In this document: positions 13,599-26,002 of the stretch, piece by piece | Numbering within the stretch: position 1 is the first letter of the stretch | Layout of the letters: each line of letters starts with the position of its first letter | DNA from: Acanthochromis polyacanthus | Lineage: Eukaryota; Chordata; Actinopteri; Pomacentridae | Length of the DNA: 64,000 nucleotides | Assembly (NCBI RefSeq): GCF_021347895.1 | Contig: NC_067131.1 | Location: 32,688,412-32,752,411 of the forward strand | Direction of reading: 5' to 3' | Program-made: the position numbers and the translations under genes | The notes under the pieces: generated by a model | Databases searched by the model: none | What the model saw: only the letters and a program-made list of their open reading frames with translations | What the model was told of the DNA's origin: nothing

Positions 13599-14720
13599 TA
13601 AGAACCAGTCTTTAACCTCTGATGGTTTTGGTTGTGGAACCGCTTACAGCTTGTCTTTAAACCGGGTTCTCCAGATGATGAGCTGGTCGGGTTCTGCTGA
13701 GAACATGGGCCGGTGCAGCTCTGATGTAGAACCCGGTTTGTGTTCCTGCTGCCTGGAGGAAGAACAAACAGGTCGTTCTGCTTCTGATGTGTTTAGAACC
13801 GGGTCTGTTGTTTGGCCTCCTGAAGAACTGATGGGACAGAACGGAGAACAGAACCAGAACGTCGTCTCTTTAACATGACATCAAGCTTCATGCTGGGTTC
13901 TTTTGTTTCTGTGGAGACGTTTCCACGCCGACGGCAACTCAAGAACAGACGGAACACAGAACGGAACAGTGGGTTCTCATTAATGAAACATCAGCTCCTT
14001 TAGAACCACGGAACACAGATTCACGTCTCACCAGTGCACCAGAACCAGGTTCTAAAGGTCAGTCATGATCTGATCTGAGGTCAGAAGGTTCAGAACATCC
14101 ACAAGAAGGAACGTCCAGGAACTGTCAGAGGCTCAGCATGCAGTAGAACAACCTTTAAATACAAGTAGTACTGGGACAGAATGTAGTATTTAGGGTGGAA
14201 AAAACCTTATTAAACTTTGAAAGACATTAAATTACCAAAATATTTTTGCAGTTTGAAACCTTTGAATCAGTATTTTACTGGTTTTAGAAGAGTCTGTCCT
14301 GTCCTCTCCAGATCCTGTCTGGGTCCTGCCCTGGTTTTTCCAAGTCCTCTCCCTGTCCTCTCCCTGTCCATGTCCCTGTCTCTGTCCCTGTCCTCCCCAG
14401 CAGGTGAGGAGTTAATGTGGTTCTCCAGCAGCAGGAGCTCCAGCAGCTCCGTTTTTCTTCAGGTCTTCAGGGAAACTGATTTTCCGCTCAGAATCCTGAA
14501 CATGAAGACGATGTGAAGCGAGTCAGACGGAGGACGGAGGACGGAGGTGTGGAGGACCTGAGGGACCTGAGGGACGACCAGAACAGCGTTTAGCACTCGG
14601 CTGACCTTCATCCTCCTTCATCATCATCACACTCCACTTTGTGCTGTTCTTTCGCTCCGTTTGATCAAAACAGATTATGGTCATTAAAAGGAACTTCAGA
14701 GAAACACGACATCTGACTGT
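13598..14720. other. Intergenic, no recognisable gene
   Basis: Rich in the hexamers GGTTCT/AGAACC. It contains a CCTGTCCTCTCC/TCTGTCCCTG simple repeat at about 14,295-14,400. No exon supported by both frame and motif was found. Confidence 0.6.
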
Positions 14721-14721
14721 C

Positions 14722-15035
14722 GTCCATCCATCCATCCATCCTACATCCATCCATCATCCATCCATCCATCCATAATCCATCCTTCATTCATCCATCATCC
14801 ATCCATCCTTCATCCATCCTACATCCATCCAACATCCATCCACAATCATCCATCCATAATCCCTCATTCATCCATCCATCATCCACCATCATCCAGCTTT
14901 CATCCATCCATCTTTCATCCAACCATCCATCCATCTATCATCATCCATCCATCTATCCTTTATCATCCATCCCTCCATCCATCCATATTTCATCCATCCT
15001 TCATCCCCATCCATCCTTCATCCATCCGTCATCCA
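14722..15035. repeat. Degenerate (ATCC)n tract
   Basis: Imperfect CATCCATCCATC tetranucleotide repeats with TTCATCC and ATAATCC interruptions over about 310 bases. Confidence 0.93.
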
Positions 15036-16600
15036 TCTATTTCTTCTTCTAGGTTCCTGCTGCCAGTTTTACAGAAAAACATGAGTTTTCAGGTTTCACC
15101 TCCATTCTGGATTAGATTTTTACTTTTATACAAACATATATTTATACATCTAAGTATTTGTATACACATGTATTTATGTATTTTTACATTTATGTTTTTG
15201 TATATTTGTGTATTTTTATGTGACTCGTCAGTTTCAGTTTCAGACCCTGAAATTATTAATGATGTAAAATTATCTGAGGAATTAAAATATCACAGATTAA
15301 ACCTCTTCTGTATAAAGCTGGAACTTTAACAACAACAGATGATTGATCTCTGATCAGCTCTGAATTAGAACCTGATCAGACTTCAGATTACTGACACTCT
15401 GCTGCCCCCTGCTGCTCACACACCGTCAATGCGGTTCATTCAGCTGTTTGGACCGGAAGTCTCCAGATCTCACTCTGATTGGCTCGCTCGGCTCTGACGT
15501 CACACCGTTTGAACTGAAAAATTGAAGTTGATGTGATACATCAAAGAAACTAAAATAATAAACTTCCGGTACAGTGAAGGGGCTTCAGCGTAAAATAAAA
15601 CTCAACGGGATGTTATAGTGTTTTTTTTGACTCAATTTGCTGCTTTTAATAGTAGTAAAATGAAAAGTGAGCAGATTGTGACTGTGAGACGGATTTATTT
15701 TGCTCACTGAGATGAAGAATCTCTTTTATAAGACACATGTTTAATCACAATTCAAACTATTTAAATGAGATTATATGAAGGATGGATTAGAAATAAATAC
15801 AATGAAAGGACAAATCATTCAAAGGAAAACTAGAAATCTGAAATAAAATGCGAGAACAGAGTAAGACTTGGATGATAACTGACTCTGATGTTCCACTGAG
15901 ATCATGATTTATAAGCAGTGAGTCTGTTAGAGGAACAGGTTCTCTTGGATGTCCTTCATCTGGAACCACTAAAGAGAACACCAGCTGAGGACTGTCATCA
16001 TCTTCTGGGCTTCATCAGCAGTTAAAAGGCAGAACTTTAGAACCGCTGCAGGTTCTGATCAGCTGAAGGTTCTGACGAACAGCTGATTTTTCTTGTTGAA
16101 ACGTCCCTCCTGGTCCTTATCGGTGTTTCTTTACCTGCATGGTTCACTGAAGGTTAGTGGAACACGTTCTACAGGATGTCAGAAGATGGATCAGAGGGTA
16201 TGGAGGGTCTGGATGGAACCACCATGGTGGTAGAGGTTCATTAGCATGTGGCTGCTAAGCAGAGACAGAAAAGAGGATAAACCAACAGAACACAGAGACT
16301 AGAATCAGGGCATCTGACAGACACCAGCACATAACAGAGTTGTGGATAACGGTGGAGTGAGTATCTGTAGCAGAAGGTCTGCTGTTTTCTTCTTCATTCT
16401 GTTCAACAGTTCTTCTCTTCTTCTACACCCAGGTCTGGATCAGAACATGAAAACAGCAAATAAACGTTTGTGCAGAGGTTTGCTCAGAAAATGTGAATAG
16501 ACGTTTTTCTCCTGATGATTGATAAAAACTAAACTAAAACCTGCTTCTCTGTTACAGCAGTCACCCGATTTTAAACTCAAGGAACCGTCCGGCCTTTTAT
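15036..16600. other. Intergenic stretch, mostly AT-rich
   Basis: No coding exon recognised. It includes a possible promoter cluster (separate entry) and a TAT/TGTAT-rich tract at 15,120-15,220. Confidence 0.55.
15453..15502. promoter_or_regulatory. ETS + CCAAT + CRE motif cluster
   Basis: CCGGAAGT (ETS-type, 15,453-15,460), GATTGG (inverted CCAAT, 15,477-15,482) and TGACGTCA (palindromic CRE, 15,495-15,502) lie within 50 bases. A second CTTCCGG occurs near 15,565. Such a cluster is typical of vertebrate housekeeping core promoters. No exon could be assigned to it, so it may be the start of an unseen non-coding transcript or a chance grouping. Confidence 0.35.
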
Positions 16601-16848
16601 TGTGAAGAGCCAGGTGCGTCTCGTACCGGAAGTGTCGGTGTGGTCACCGTGAACTTGACGCTGCCGGTCAGCAGAAGGTCGGTAGACGGACAGCAGCAGC
16701 ACTCCGTTACCGGGGAGTTAAACAGTGAACGGCTCCGTTTACCGGCGGGATTCAATCCGTGTGAGCGGGAAGCGGCTAACAGGCTAACAGCTAGCTCCCC
16801 TAACCCTCTCTGACCGGTAGTTAGCCGTTAGCTGGGATAGCCGTTAGC
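16600..16848 (+). promoter_or_regulatory. Putative promoter and 5' UTR of the 82-aa gene
   Basis: A CpG-richer segment contains ACCGGAAGT (ETS-type) at 16,625-16,633 and leads into GCTAGC/GTTAGC-rich sequence up to the ATG at 16,849. No TATA box was seen. Compatible with a CpG-type promoter. Confidence 0.45.
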
Positions 16849-18575
16849 ATGCAGTGCGCTAACCTGCTGAAGAAAAGAAGTCTGGATCCGCAGGAGTCCT
16901 GGAGCTGCTCCCCGGTCAGTAACGAGTAACGGAGTATCCGAGTACTGCTGCTGTCTGTGATTTAGCAGCTAAGATTTATTTAGCAGAGAAGTGGAGAGAG
17001 AGAGAGATCATCCTGCACTGGTCAGTGTTCTTCAGGGTTGTTTAGGATTCTTAGTTTTTTACTGATTCCTGAATATTTAGATGCTGAAATGAAACTTCAG
17101 TAACTACTACTATATTAGAAGTACTAGTACTACTAATATATATGAGAACTACTACTAGTTCTCATATAGTATTAGTATGGTAAATACTAGTAGTACTTCT
17201 ACTATAGTACTAGTAGTTCTTCTACTATAGTAGTAGTACTTCTACTATAGTAGTAGTACCAGAGAACAGAAGAGATAAGTTCCGTTTTAAATCTATAAAT
17301 AAATGTTGGTATTTTGGGTTCTCTGTCGTGTTCTCATGAGAACATTATTACTGCAGTAAATGTGTTCTGTTTAGAGCCCTTCATTATGTTCAGTGTTGAT
17401 GAGGGGAAACTTTAGTTCTCTGGCGTGTGTGTTTGGTCATACATGTGTGTTTGGTCATACGTGTGAGTTTTACAGCTTTAATAATCAAAGTTGAGACAAA
17501 GTTCAGATCGAAGTCTGACAAACAGCCTCATAAACCGAGCAATTAAACCATCTGTTTCTATGGCAACGCCTCCGTTTAATGATCCACCAACAGAATCTGA
17601 TCACCAATAATCAGACGACTGCAGCTCTGTGGTGATCAATGATCAGGTCAGTCAGCTGATCAGCTAATCAATCACTGATGATGATGATGTCTGCTTGCAG
17701 AAGCGGATGTGTTTGGAGGCGGAGCTTCAGGTGTCTGAATGCCCAATGGAGACATCCCACAGTTTTCCTGTAGCCAATCAGCACCTGGGACAGCAGGTAT
17801 GTGTTGGTCGTCATGACGACATTCTTTAGGTTGTACTGTTGAAGTGGGGGTAGAGGTTAGGGTTACCTTCTTCAGACAGCAGCTGCAGCTACCTGAGGCT
17901 AACTGGAGCTACCTGTTGTTACCTTTAGCTCGCCTTTAGCTTAGCATTAGCCACTGTAGAAGCAGCTAATGTCCTGATCTGTGTTGATGTTTGTGTTTCT
18001 AGTTCAGTTTCTGGTTGGGTTAATCTGATGTTAGAAACAAGTTACGCTGCTACAGCTAGTGTTAGCCATGCTGCTACAGCTAGTGTTAGCCACACAGCTA
18101 CAGCTAGCATTAGCTGTGCTGCTACAGATAGCGTTAGCTATGCTATTACACTGCTACAGCTATTGTTAGTCATGCTGCTACAGATAGCGTTAGCTATGCT
18201 GCTACACTGCTACAACTAGCCGCTACAGATAGGTGGTGCTACAGAGATAGAATTAATTTTATTGTTCAGAAAAAAAACATTAAAAAATGCTGATAATCAG
18301 CTGATCACACATCTATCAGATCATCCACCTGTAGTCTCACCTGTACTGTAGTCTCACACCTGTGGACATGATGCTGCTGTTGCTATGGTAACCTGTGTGT
18401 GTGCAGGTGGTCCAGCCCAGACCGGCTGTGCTGTGCTGCCCCCGCTGCCTCGGAGGAGAACCGGTAAGACTGTACACCTTCACCATGTGACCTCGCACTC
18501 TGCTCTGTGATTGGCTGTTGGTCTCAGGTGTGTTTGTGGTTTCAGGGTCACATTAACCACATCATGGGTCACTGA
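16849..18575 (+). CDS. Unrecognised conserved-looking 82-aa protein, four exons
   Basis: Four exons join in frame with good GT-AG sites: 16849-16914, 17701-17796, 18407-18463 and 18546-18575 (249 nt, 82 aa). The product starts MQCANLLKKRSLDPQESW. It continues SPKRMCLEAELQV across the first junction, has a CCPRC cysteine cluster, and ends GHINHIMGH. The basic SPKR segment near residue 22 could be a nuclear signal. The CxxC with the later histidines (CCPRCLGGEPGHINHIMGH) could be a small metal site; both are inference. All exons are in phase 0, so any internal exon could be skipped without a frameshift. I do not recognise the family. The ETS-containing 5' region and the polyadenylation signal at 19,089 support a real gene. 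It ends tail-to-tail with rpp30. Confidence 0.6.
17100..17262. repeat. Palindromic TAGTACT-rich tract in intron 1 of the 82-aa gene
   Basis: Interleaved AGTACTAGTACT, GAGAACTACTACTAGTTCTC and TAGTAGTACTTCTACTATAG segments form several overlapping inverted repeats. Confidence 0.8.
17965..18235 (+). repeat. Interspersed repeat with tandem GCTACAGCTAGYGTTAGC units
   Basis: It begins AGCTAATGTCCTGATCTGTG, which recurs at about 56,813 in a noc3l intron followed by the same TTCAGT(T/C)TCTGGTTG and GCTGCTACAGCTAG blocks. It is therefore a dispersed family with an 18-25 bp tandem tail. The family is not identified. Confidence 0.7.
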
Positions 18576-19088
18576 AGAGGCTCCTCCTCCTGACAGCCGT
18601 CCAATCAGGTGTTTCTGTAGCGCTGCTGGATGATGTCATCACGACCACGCCCACAGAGAGGGCCAATCAGGTGCTGATTGTCTCTACCTGCTGGTGGCTG
18701 TTAGATCACCTGTCCTGTGTTTACCTCCATGATGTGTTCAGGGACACTCCAGTGTTTAGTGTGTTGTGTGTTGTGTGTGTAGTTTGACTGAAGCTAATCA
18801 ATAATCAGTGATGCGTTCACTGTCTCCTCGTAAAGGGCTATAACTGTTAATGAAGAGTAAATCTGTGATGCATTCAGGAAAAATCAGCCAATCGGTTGTT
18901 CAGGATCAGTACTAACGGGGTTTAAAGGGACTGAATGTTTTTAAAGCATAACGAGGCGTTAATTAAAGTGTCCTGTTTGTACATTTCTATTTTTATGAGC
19001 AGAGTTTATATTTCTACTTTAATCTCACTGAATTTGCTTTGGGGCCGACCAATCAGAGGGCAGCGTTTCTACTGCACACTGATTTCAA
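18576..19088 (+). other. Putative 3' UTR of the 82-aa gene
   Basis: No second gene is seen. It runs from the stop codon to the AATAAA at 19,089. Confidence 0.5.
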
Positions 19089-19094
19089 AATAAA
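19089..19094 (+). terminator. Polyadenylation signal, 82-aa gene
   Basis: AATAAA with downstream T/G-rich sequence (TTTATTGTGAG, GTCTGTTTTAGTTTGG). It lies about 140 bases from the opposing rpp30 signal. Confidence 0.55.
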
Positions 19095-19230
19095 ATACTT
19101 TATTGTGAGATGCTCAGTGTCTGTTTTAGTTTGGTTACACAACATTTTTACACTTTGTGGTGGTTTTGTGTCTCTGGTAGTTTTGTGTGTATTAAATTAA
19201 TGTGAACAGCTGATGTTGAATCATCAGAAC

Positions 19231-19236
19231 TTTATT
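19231..19236 (-). terminator. Polyadenylation signal, rpp30
   Basis: TTTATT on the plus strand is AATAAA on the minus strand, 65 bases past the rpp30 stop codon. Confidence 0.6.
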
Positions 19237-19300
19237 AAACTAAAGAACCTCAGAGAACAACAGAACATCAGAACCGTTCCAGGAGAAGGACCATCAGCTG

Positions 19301-22300
19301 TCAGTCATCAGGTCTGGTCTTCTTTGCTGCCGGAGCCTCACCTGTCCAGGTAAACACACACAGATCACCACCTGCTGCTGCTGCTGCTACCTGCTCAGGT
19401 GAGTCTGAACCTACAGTCTGAGTCGTGCAGCGCCTCCTGCTGGATCCTGCTGGTGTAGATGATCCCACTGGCCGTCCTCCTGGTCTCTGCACACACACAC
19501 TCTGGTCAGCACACATTGCAGTAGTACTCATAGCAGTACTTCCAGTAGTACTGGCAGTACTAGTACTGTAGTATTTGTTACCTGCATGCAGTAGAACTGC
19601 TCTGCAGGTGGAAGAAACGGCTTCTTTAGCGTCTCCGTCTGACAACCCGAACAACAGACCTCTGAGGACTGATCAGGAAAAATACTGCAGTAACACTCAC
19701 TACTGCAGTAATACTCACTACTGCAGTAATACTCACTCTACTGCAGTAATACTCACTCTACTGCAGTAATACTCACTACTGCAGTAACACTCACTACTGC
19801 AGTAACACTCACTCTACTGCAGTAATACTCACTACTGCAGGAACACTCACTACTGCAGTAACACTCACTACTGCAGTAACACTCACTACTGCAGTAACAC
19901 TCACTCTACTGCAGTAATACTCACTACTGCAGTAACACTCACTACTGCAGTAACACTCACTACTGCAGTAACACTCACTACTGCAGTAACACTCACTCTA
20001 CTGCAGTAATACTCACTCTACTGCAGTAATACTCACTCTACTGCAGTAACACTCACTACTGCAGTAACACTCACTACTGCAGTAACACTCACTACTGCAG
20101 TAACACTCACTCTACTGCAGTAACACTCACTCTACTGCAGTAATACTCACTCTACTGCAGTAATACTCACTACTGCAGTAACACTCACTACTGCAGTAAC
20201 ACTCACTACTGCAGTAATACTCACTCTACTGCAGTAACACTCACTACTGCAGTAATACTCACTCTACTGCAGTAATACTCACTCTACTGCAGTAATACTC
20301 ACTCTACTGCAGTAATACTCACTCTACTGCAGTAATACTCACTCTACTGCAGTAACACTCACTACTGCAGTAACACTCACTACTGCAGTAACACTCACTC
20401 TACTGCAGTAACACTCACTCTACTGCAGTAACACTCACTCTACTGCAGTAACACTCACTCTACTGCAGTAACACTCACTCTACTGCAGTAACACTCACTA
20501 CTGCAGTAACACTCACTACTGCAGTAACACTCACTACTGCAGTAATACTCACTCTACTGCAGTAATACTCACTCTACTGCAGTAATACTCACTCTACTGC
20601 AGTAATACTCACTACTGCAGTAACACTCACTACTGCAGTAATACTCACTACTGCAGTAATACTCACTACTGCAGTAACACTCACTCTACTGCAGTAATAC
20701 TCACTCTACTGCAGTAATACTCACTCTACTGCAGTAATACTCACTACTGCAGTAACACTCACTACTGCAGTAACACTCACTACTGCAGTAATACTCACTC
20801 TACTGCAGTAACACTCACTACTGCAGTAATACTCACTCTACTGCAGTAATACTCACTCTACTGCAGTAATACTCACTCTACTGCAGTAACACTCACTACT
20901 GCAGTAACACTCACTACTGCAGTAACACTCACTACTGCAGTAACACTCACTACTGCAGTAACACTCACTCTACTGCAGTAACACTCACTCTACTGCAGTA
21001 ATACTCACTCTACTGCAGTAACACTCACTACTGCAGTAATACTCACTCTACTGCAGTAATACTCACTCTACTGCAGTAATACTCACTCTACTGCAGTAAT
21101 ACTCACTCTACTGCAGTAACACTCACTACTGCAGTAACACTCACTACTGCAGTAACACTCACTACTGCAGTAACACTCACTACTGCAGTAACACTCACTA
21201 CTGCAGTAACACTCACTCTACTGCAGTAACACTCACTCTACTGCAGTAATACTCACTCTACTGCAGTAACACTCACTACTGCAGTAACACTCACTCTACT
21301 GCAGTAACACTCACTACTGCAGTAACACTCACTACTGCAGTAATACTCACTACTGCAGTAATACTCACTCTACTGCAGTAATACTCACTCTACTGCAGTA
21401 ATACTCACTACTGCAGTAACACTCACTACTGCAGTAATACTCACTACTGCAGTAATACTCACTACTGCAGTAACACTCACTCTACTGCAGTAATACTCAC
21501 TCTACTGCAGTAATACTACTGCAGTAACACTCACTACTGCAGTAACACTCACTACTGCAGTAATACTCACTCTACTGCAGTAACACTCACTACTGCAGTA
21601 ATACTCACTCTACTGCAGTAACACTCACTCTACTGCAGTAACACTCACTACTGCAGTAACACTCACTCTACTGCAGTAATACTCACTCTACTGCAGTAAT
21701 ACTCACTCTACTGCAGTAATACTCACTCTACTGCAGTAACACTCACTACTGCAGTAACACTCACTACTGCAGTAATACTCACTCTACTGCAGTAACACTC
21801 ACTCTACTGCAGTAACACTCACTACTGCAGTAACACTCACTCTACTGCAGTAATACTCACTCTACTGCAGTAACACTCACTACTGCAGTAACACTCACTA
21901 CTGCAGTAATACTCACTCTACTGCAGTAACACTCACTCTACTGCAGTAACACTCACTACTGCAGTAACACTCACTCTACTGCAGTAATACTCACTCTACT
22001 GCAGTAATACTCACTCTACTGCAGTAATACTCACTCTACTGCAGTAATACTCACTCTACTGCAGTAACACTCACTACTGCAGTAACACTCACTACTGCAG
22101 TAATACTCACTCTACTGCAGTAACACTCACTCTACTGCAGTAACACTCACTACTGCAGTAACACTCACTCTACTGCAGTAACACTCACTACTGCAGTAAC
22201 ACTCACTACTGCAGTAATACTCACTCTACTGCAGTAACACTCACTCTACTGCAGTAACACTCACTACTGCAGTAACACTCACTACTGCAGTAATACTCAC

Positions 22301-25300
22301 TCTACTGCAGTAATACTCACTCTACTGCAGTAATACTCACTCTACTGCAGTAATACTCACTACTGCAGTAATACTCACTCTACTGCAGTAATACTCACTC
22401 TACTGCAGTAATACTCACTACTGCAGTAATACTCACTCTACTGCAGTAATACTCACTCTACTGCAGTAATACTCACTACTGCAGTAATACTCACTCTACT
22501 GCAGTAATACTCACTCTACTGCAGTAATACTCACTCTACTGCAGTAATACTCACTCTACTGCAGTAATACTCACTCTACTGCAGTAATACTCACTACTGC
22601 AGTAACACTCACTACTGCAGTAATACTCACTCTACTGCAGTAATACTCACTCTACTGCAGTAATACTCACTCTACTGCAGTAATACTCACTACTGCAGTA
22701 ATACTCACTCTACTGCAGTAATACTCACTCTACTGCAGTAATACTCACTACTGCAGTAATACTCACTCTACTGCAGTAATACTCACTCTACTGCAGTAAT
22801 ACTCACTACTGCAGTAATACTCACTCTACTGCAGTAATAGTCACTACTGCAGTAATACTCACTCTACTGCAGTAATACTCACTACTGCAGTAGTGTGTGT
22901 CTATCAGCTGTATTGATCAGTGATCAGGTGTTCAAGGATACAGGTTGGTGACATCATAGGGTCCTCTGAGCTCCAGAGCCTGAAAACACACGGATCAGAC
23001 GATCAACACCTGATCAATGACTGATCAATACCTGATCAATGACTGACTGATTGATCACTGACCTTCTCAGCGGCGCTGGACAGGATCACGTTCTGAAAAA
23101 CAAACAGTTTACCTGGTCACAGTGTAGTTCTGCAGTGACATCACGCCATGGCTGGCCAATCAGCACGTACCTTCCCTTTGCAGCTGTCCACCAGACAGAC
23201 GGCGTTGGCGATGGTGTAGCGCCTCATGGTGGCGTCTCTGATGGCTGCAGAGTACGAGACCTCGAACACAACGCCCCGCTCCACCGCCTACACACACACA
23301 CAGATATACTTATATGTACACACACACATATACTTATATGTACACACACTAACAACAACAGCAGCAGGTTGTGTGTTTTCACCCCGTTGATCGGCGCTCG
23401 CTTGAAGATGAAGGGAAGTTTCTCCGTCACAGAGATACAGACGATGTCAACGTCATACAACATACAGGCTGCCTGCACACACACACACAGTCAGAGTTTA
23501 GTTGTCTGTTCTCCTGTGTGTCTGTGATTAACAGAGTGTCAGTGAACCTCACATGGAAAAGTTTCTCTGTAGTCGGCTGGACGGCGAGGAGGTCGAACCG
23601 ACGGTACTCTGGAGCACTGGGCCTCTAAAACACAGGTAAACACACAGGTAAACACAAGTAAACATACAGGTAAACACAGGAAAATATACAGGTAAACAAA
23701 AACATAAACATACAGGTAAATATACTGGGGCCTGTTTCACGAAGCAGGTTCACTGAAAACTTCTTAACCCTGAAATGAGGGAAACTCAGAGTTTTCCGTT
23801 TCACGAAGCGAGGTAACTTAACCCTGAGACAGAGGGGTAACTCTAGCCTGTTTCACAAAGAGGGGTAACTTCAACTCTCGGTCAGTTACCGCAGTAACAG
23901 ACTCTATGACTCTAACCTGGTCACCAGCAGGTTTATCTGAGAAAACCTCCAGTTTCTCTCCGTCTCCGCCCTCTTTCAGCCACACGCTGTTTCATTTCCT
24001 CATTCATTCAGTTAGTAAGCGAGCGAGTTTTGGCGTAGAACAGCTTTTATTAACGATCCAGTGGATAAAGGAGCAGCATTACTGCACAGATAATTAAATA
24101 TTCGTCGGTAGATTGTTATCAGACCGAGCATAAATGTTCTCGCATTTCCGGACAGTTATCGGTTTGAGCGGTACCGTTTCGTAATCGTTTCAAGTCCATA
24201 ATCTACATAAACAACCTAATCCGTCCTTACATTTACATTACCAACCAGTCATGCTCTCACATCCAGCAGATATTGTGTGTTGCTGCGGTTCTTTGCAAAT
24301 GGAAGTTTTTATATGATGTCAGAGATGCAGAGTAAGACAACTGTATGGAGGACAGTCAGAAAAGTTTTCCTGGCTCTGAAACGACTTTTACCATCATTGT
24401 GGACATAAACCTGTCAGAACATCAAGGAGGATCCACAGGATTGCAGGTGAATGATGCAGAGATCTGTTAAATTCATTCATATTCTGTTAATGACATTGTG
24501 CTGCAGCCTCAGACTGGGATCAGTCATTTGAATTTCTTTTAGGATTTCCCAGTGTGATTGGCTGCATAGATGCACACACATCCCCATCACAGCTCCCTCA
24601 CATCATGAACAGGAAGTCCATTCACAGCATAAATGTGCAGGTAGGCTACAGGTAGACTGACTACTGTTTCTAAATGTTAAAGACTGCATCATAGTTCAAC
24701 ATCTGTCATTCTCTGCACTGTCCAGATCATATGTGATGCTGCATACATCATTTCTAATGTGGAGGCCACGTGGTCTGGGTCTGTTCATGACTCCAGGATT
24801 TATGGAGAGTCTAACCTGAGCAACAGACTGCAGCGTGGTCAGCAGCATAAAGATTTTCACAATAGAATTCTCTTGTCTCCCTCCTTTAATATGCTCTTAT
24901 GTATCCACTATACATTACAGGAGAGTTTGATGGCCTTCTGCTGGGTGACAGGGGTTACCATGACAACCCAGGCTGATGACCTCATACCCTGACCCTGAAC
25001 CAGGCCCCCAACAGAACTTCAACCGGACTCACTGCAGGACCAGAGCCCGGGTGGAGATGACCATAGGCCTGCTGAAAGCCCGTTTCCAGAGCCTACGTCT
25101 CCTCAGGGTGACCCCTGAGAGGGCCTGTGATATTACTGTGGCATGTGTTGTTCTTCATAATATTACTATTAGAGGAGAGCAACACCCTGCCCTACAAACT
25201 GAAGACCCAGATGATGAGCCCATCCACCTGCAGCTATCCAGGACAGCAGAGCAGTCAGAGACACCGTATGCAAGAATCACTTTAGAGTTTAAGTCTCCAT

Positions 25301-25935
25301 CATCACCACCACAGCAAATAAAGACATGATACACATTTCATTTGCTCTTCTTTATTTCCTACAAATAAAAGATAGTTCAGTTCATGTTCCAGTAGTTAAC
25401 ATAATTCACCTGTGACCATCACCACCTCTAACTTGTGCTCCAGTCTTTCTATTTCCAGATCTGCCCTCCTAATCTGTTTTTTGGATTTTTCTCAGTAAAT
25501 GCAGTTTGTAAATCTGTTTTACTGATAACTGGGAATACATAGAGAACATTAAATTCTACAGTTGCACATGAATTCCACAGAATGAAGCTCTGGTGTTTCC
25601 TGAACATCCATCTCACTGTGTCAGTCTGTGCAGTGGAAGCTGAGGAACCATCCTGCTGCTGTCCAGCCATGCTCTGTTAAAAAGGATGAGAATGTGCAAC
25701 ACTTCAGTGTAGGCTAAATGTCACACTCTATATTCCACCCAGAATGTGAATGAGAAGAGAACTATCAGTAACATCCTCTGTATGCCTTTCTGGATCCCCC
25801 TCTGTAAAGGCAGCAGACACAGTTTCATCCTCTTCATCCTAGATCAGTGACATGTTTCAGTAAACTTAAACTACCATTTGGAGAAATCTGTGGAGTGTTG
25901 CCTACTTACAATTACAAGGTCTGTTGTATATATAC

Positions 25936-26002
<67 letters not shown>

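Noticed and set aside
2346..22892. CRISPR-like or telomeric arrays
   Set aside because: Units are directly adjacent with no unique spacers, and CCTAAC is not the TTAGGG telomere repeat. The organism is a vertebrate.
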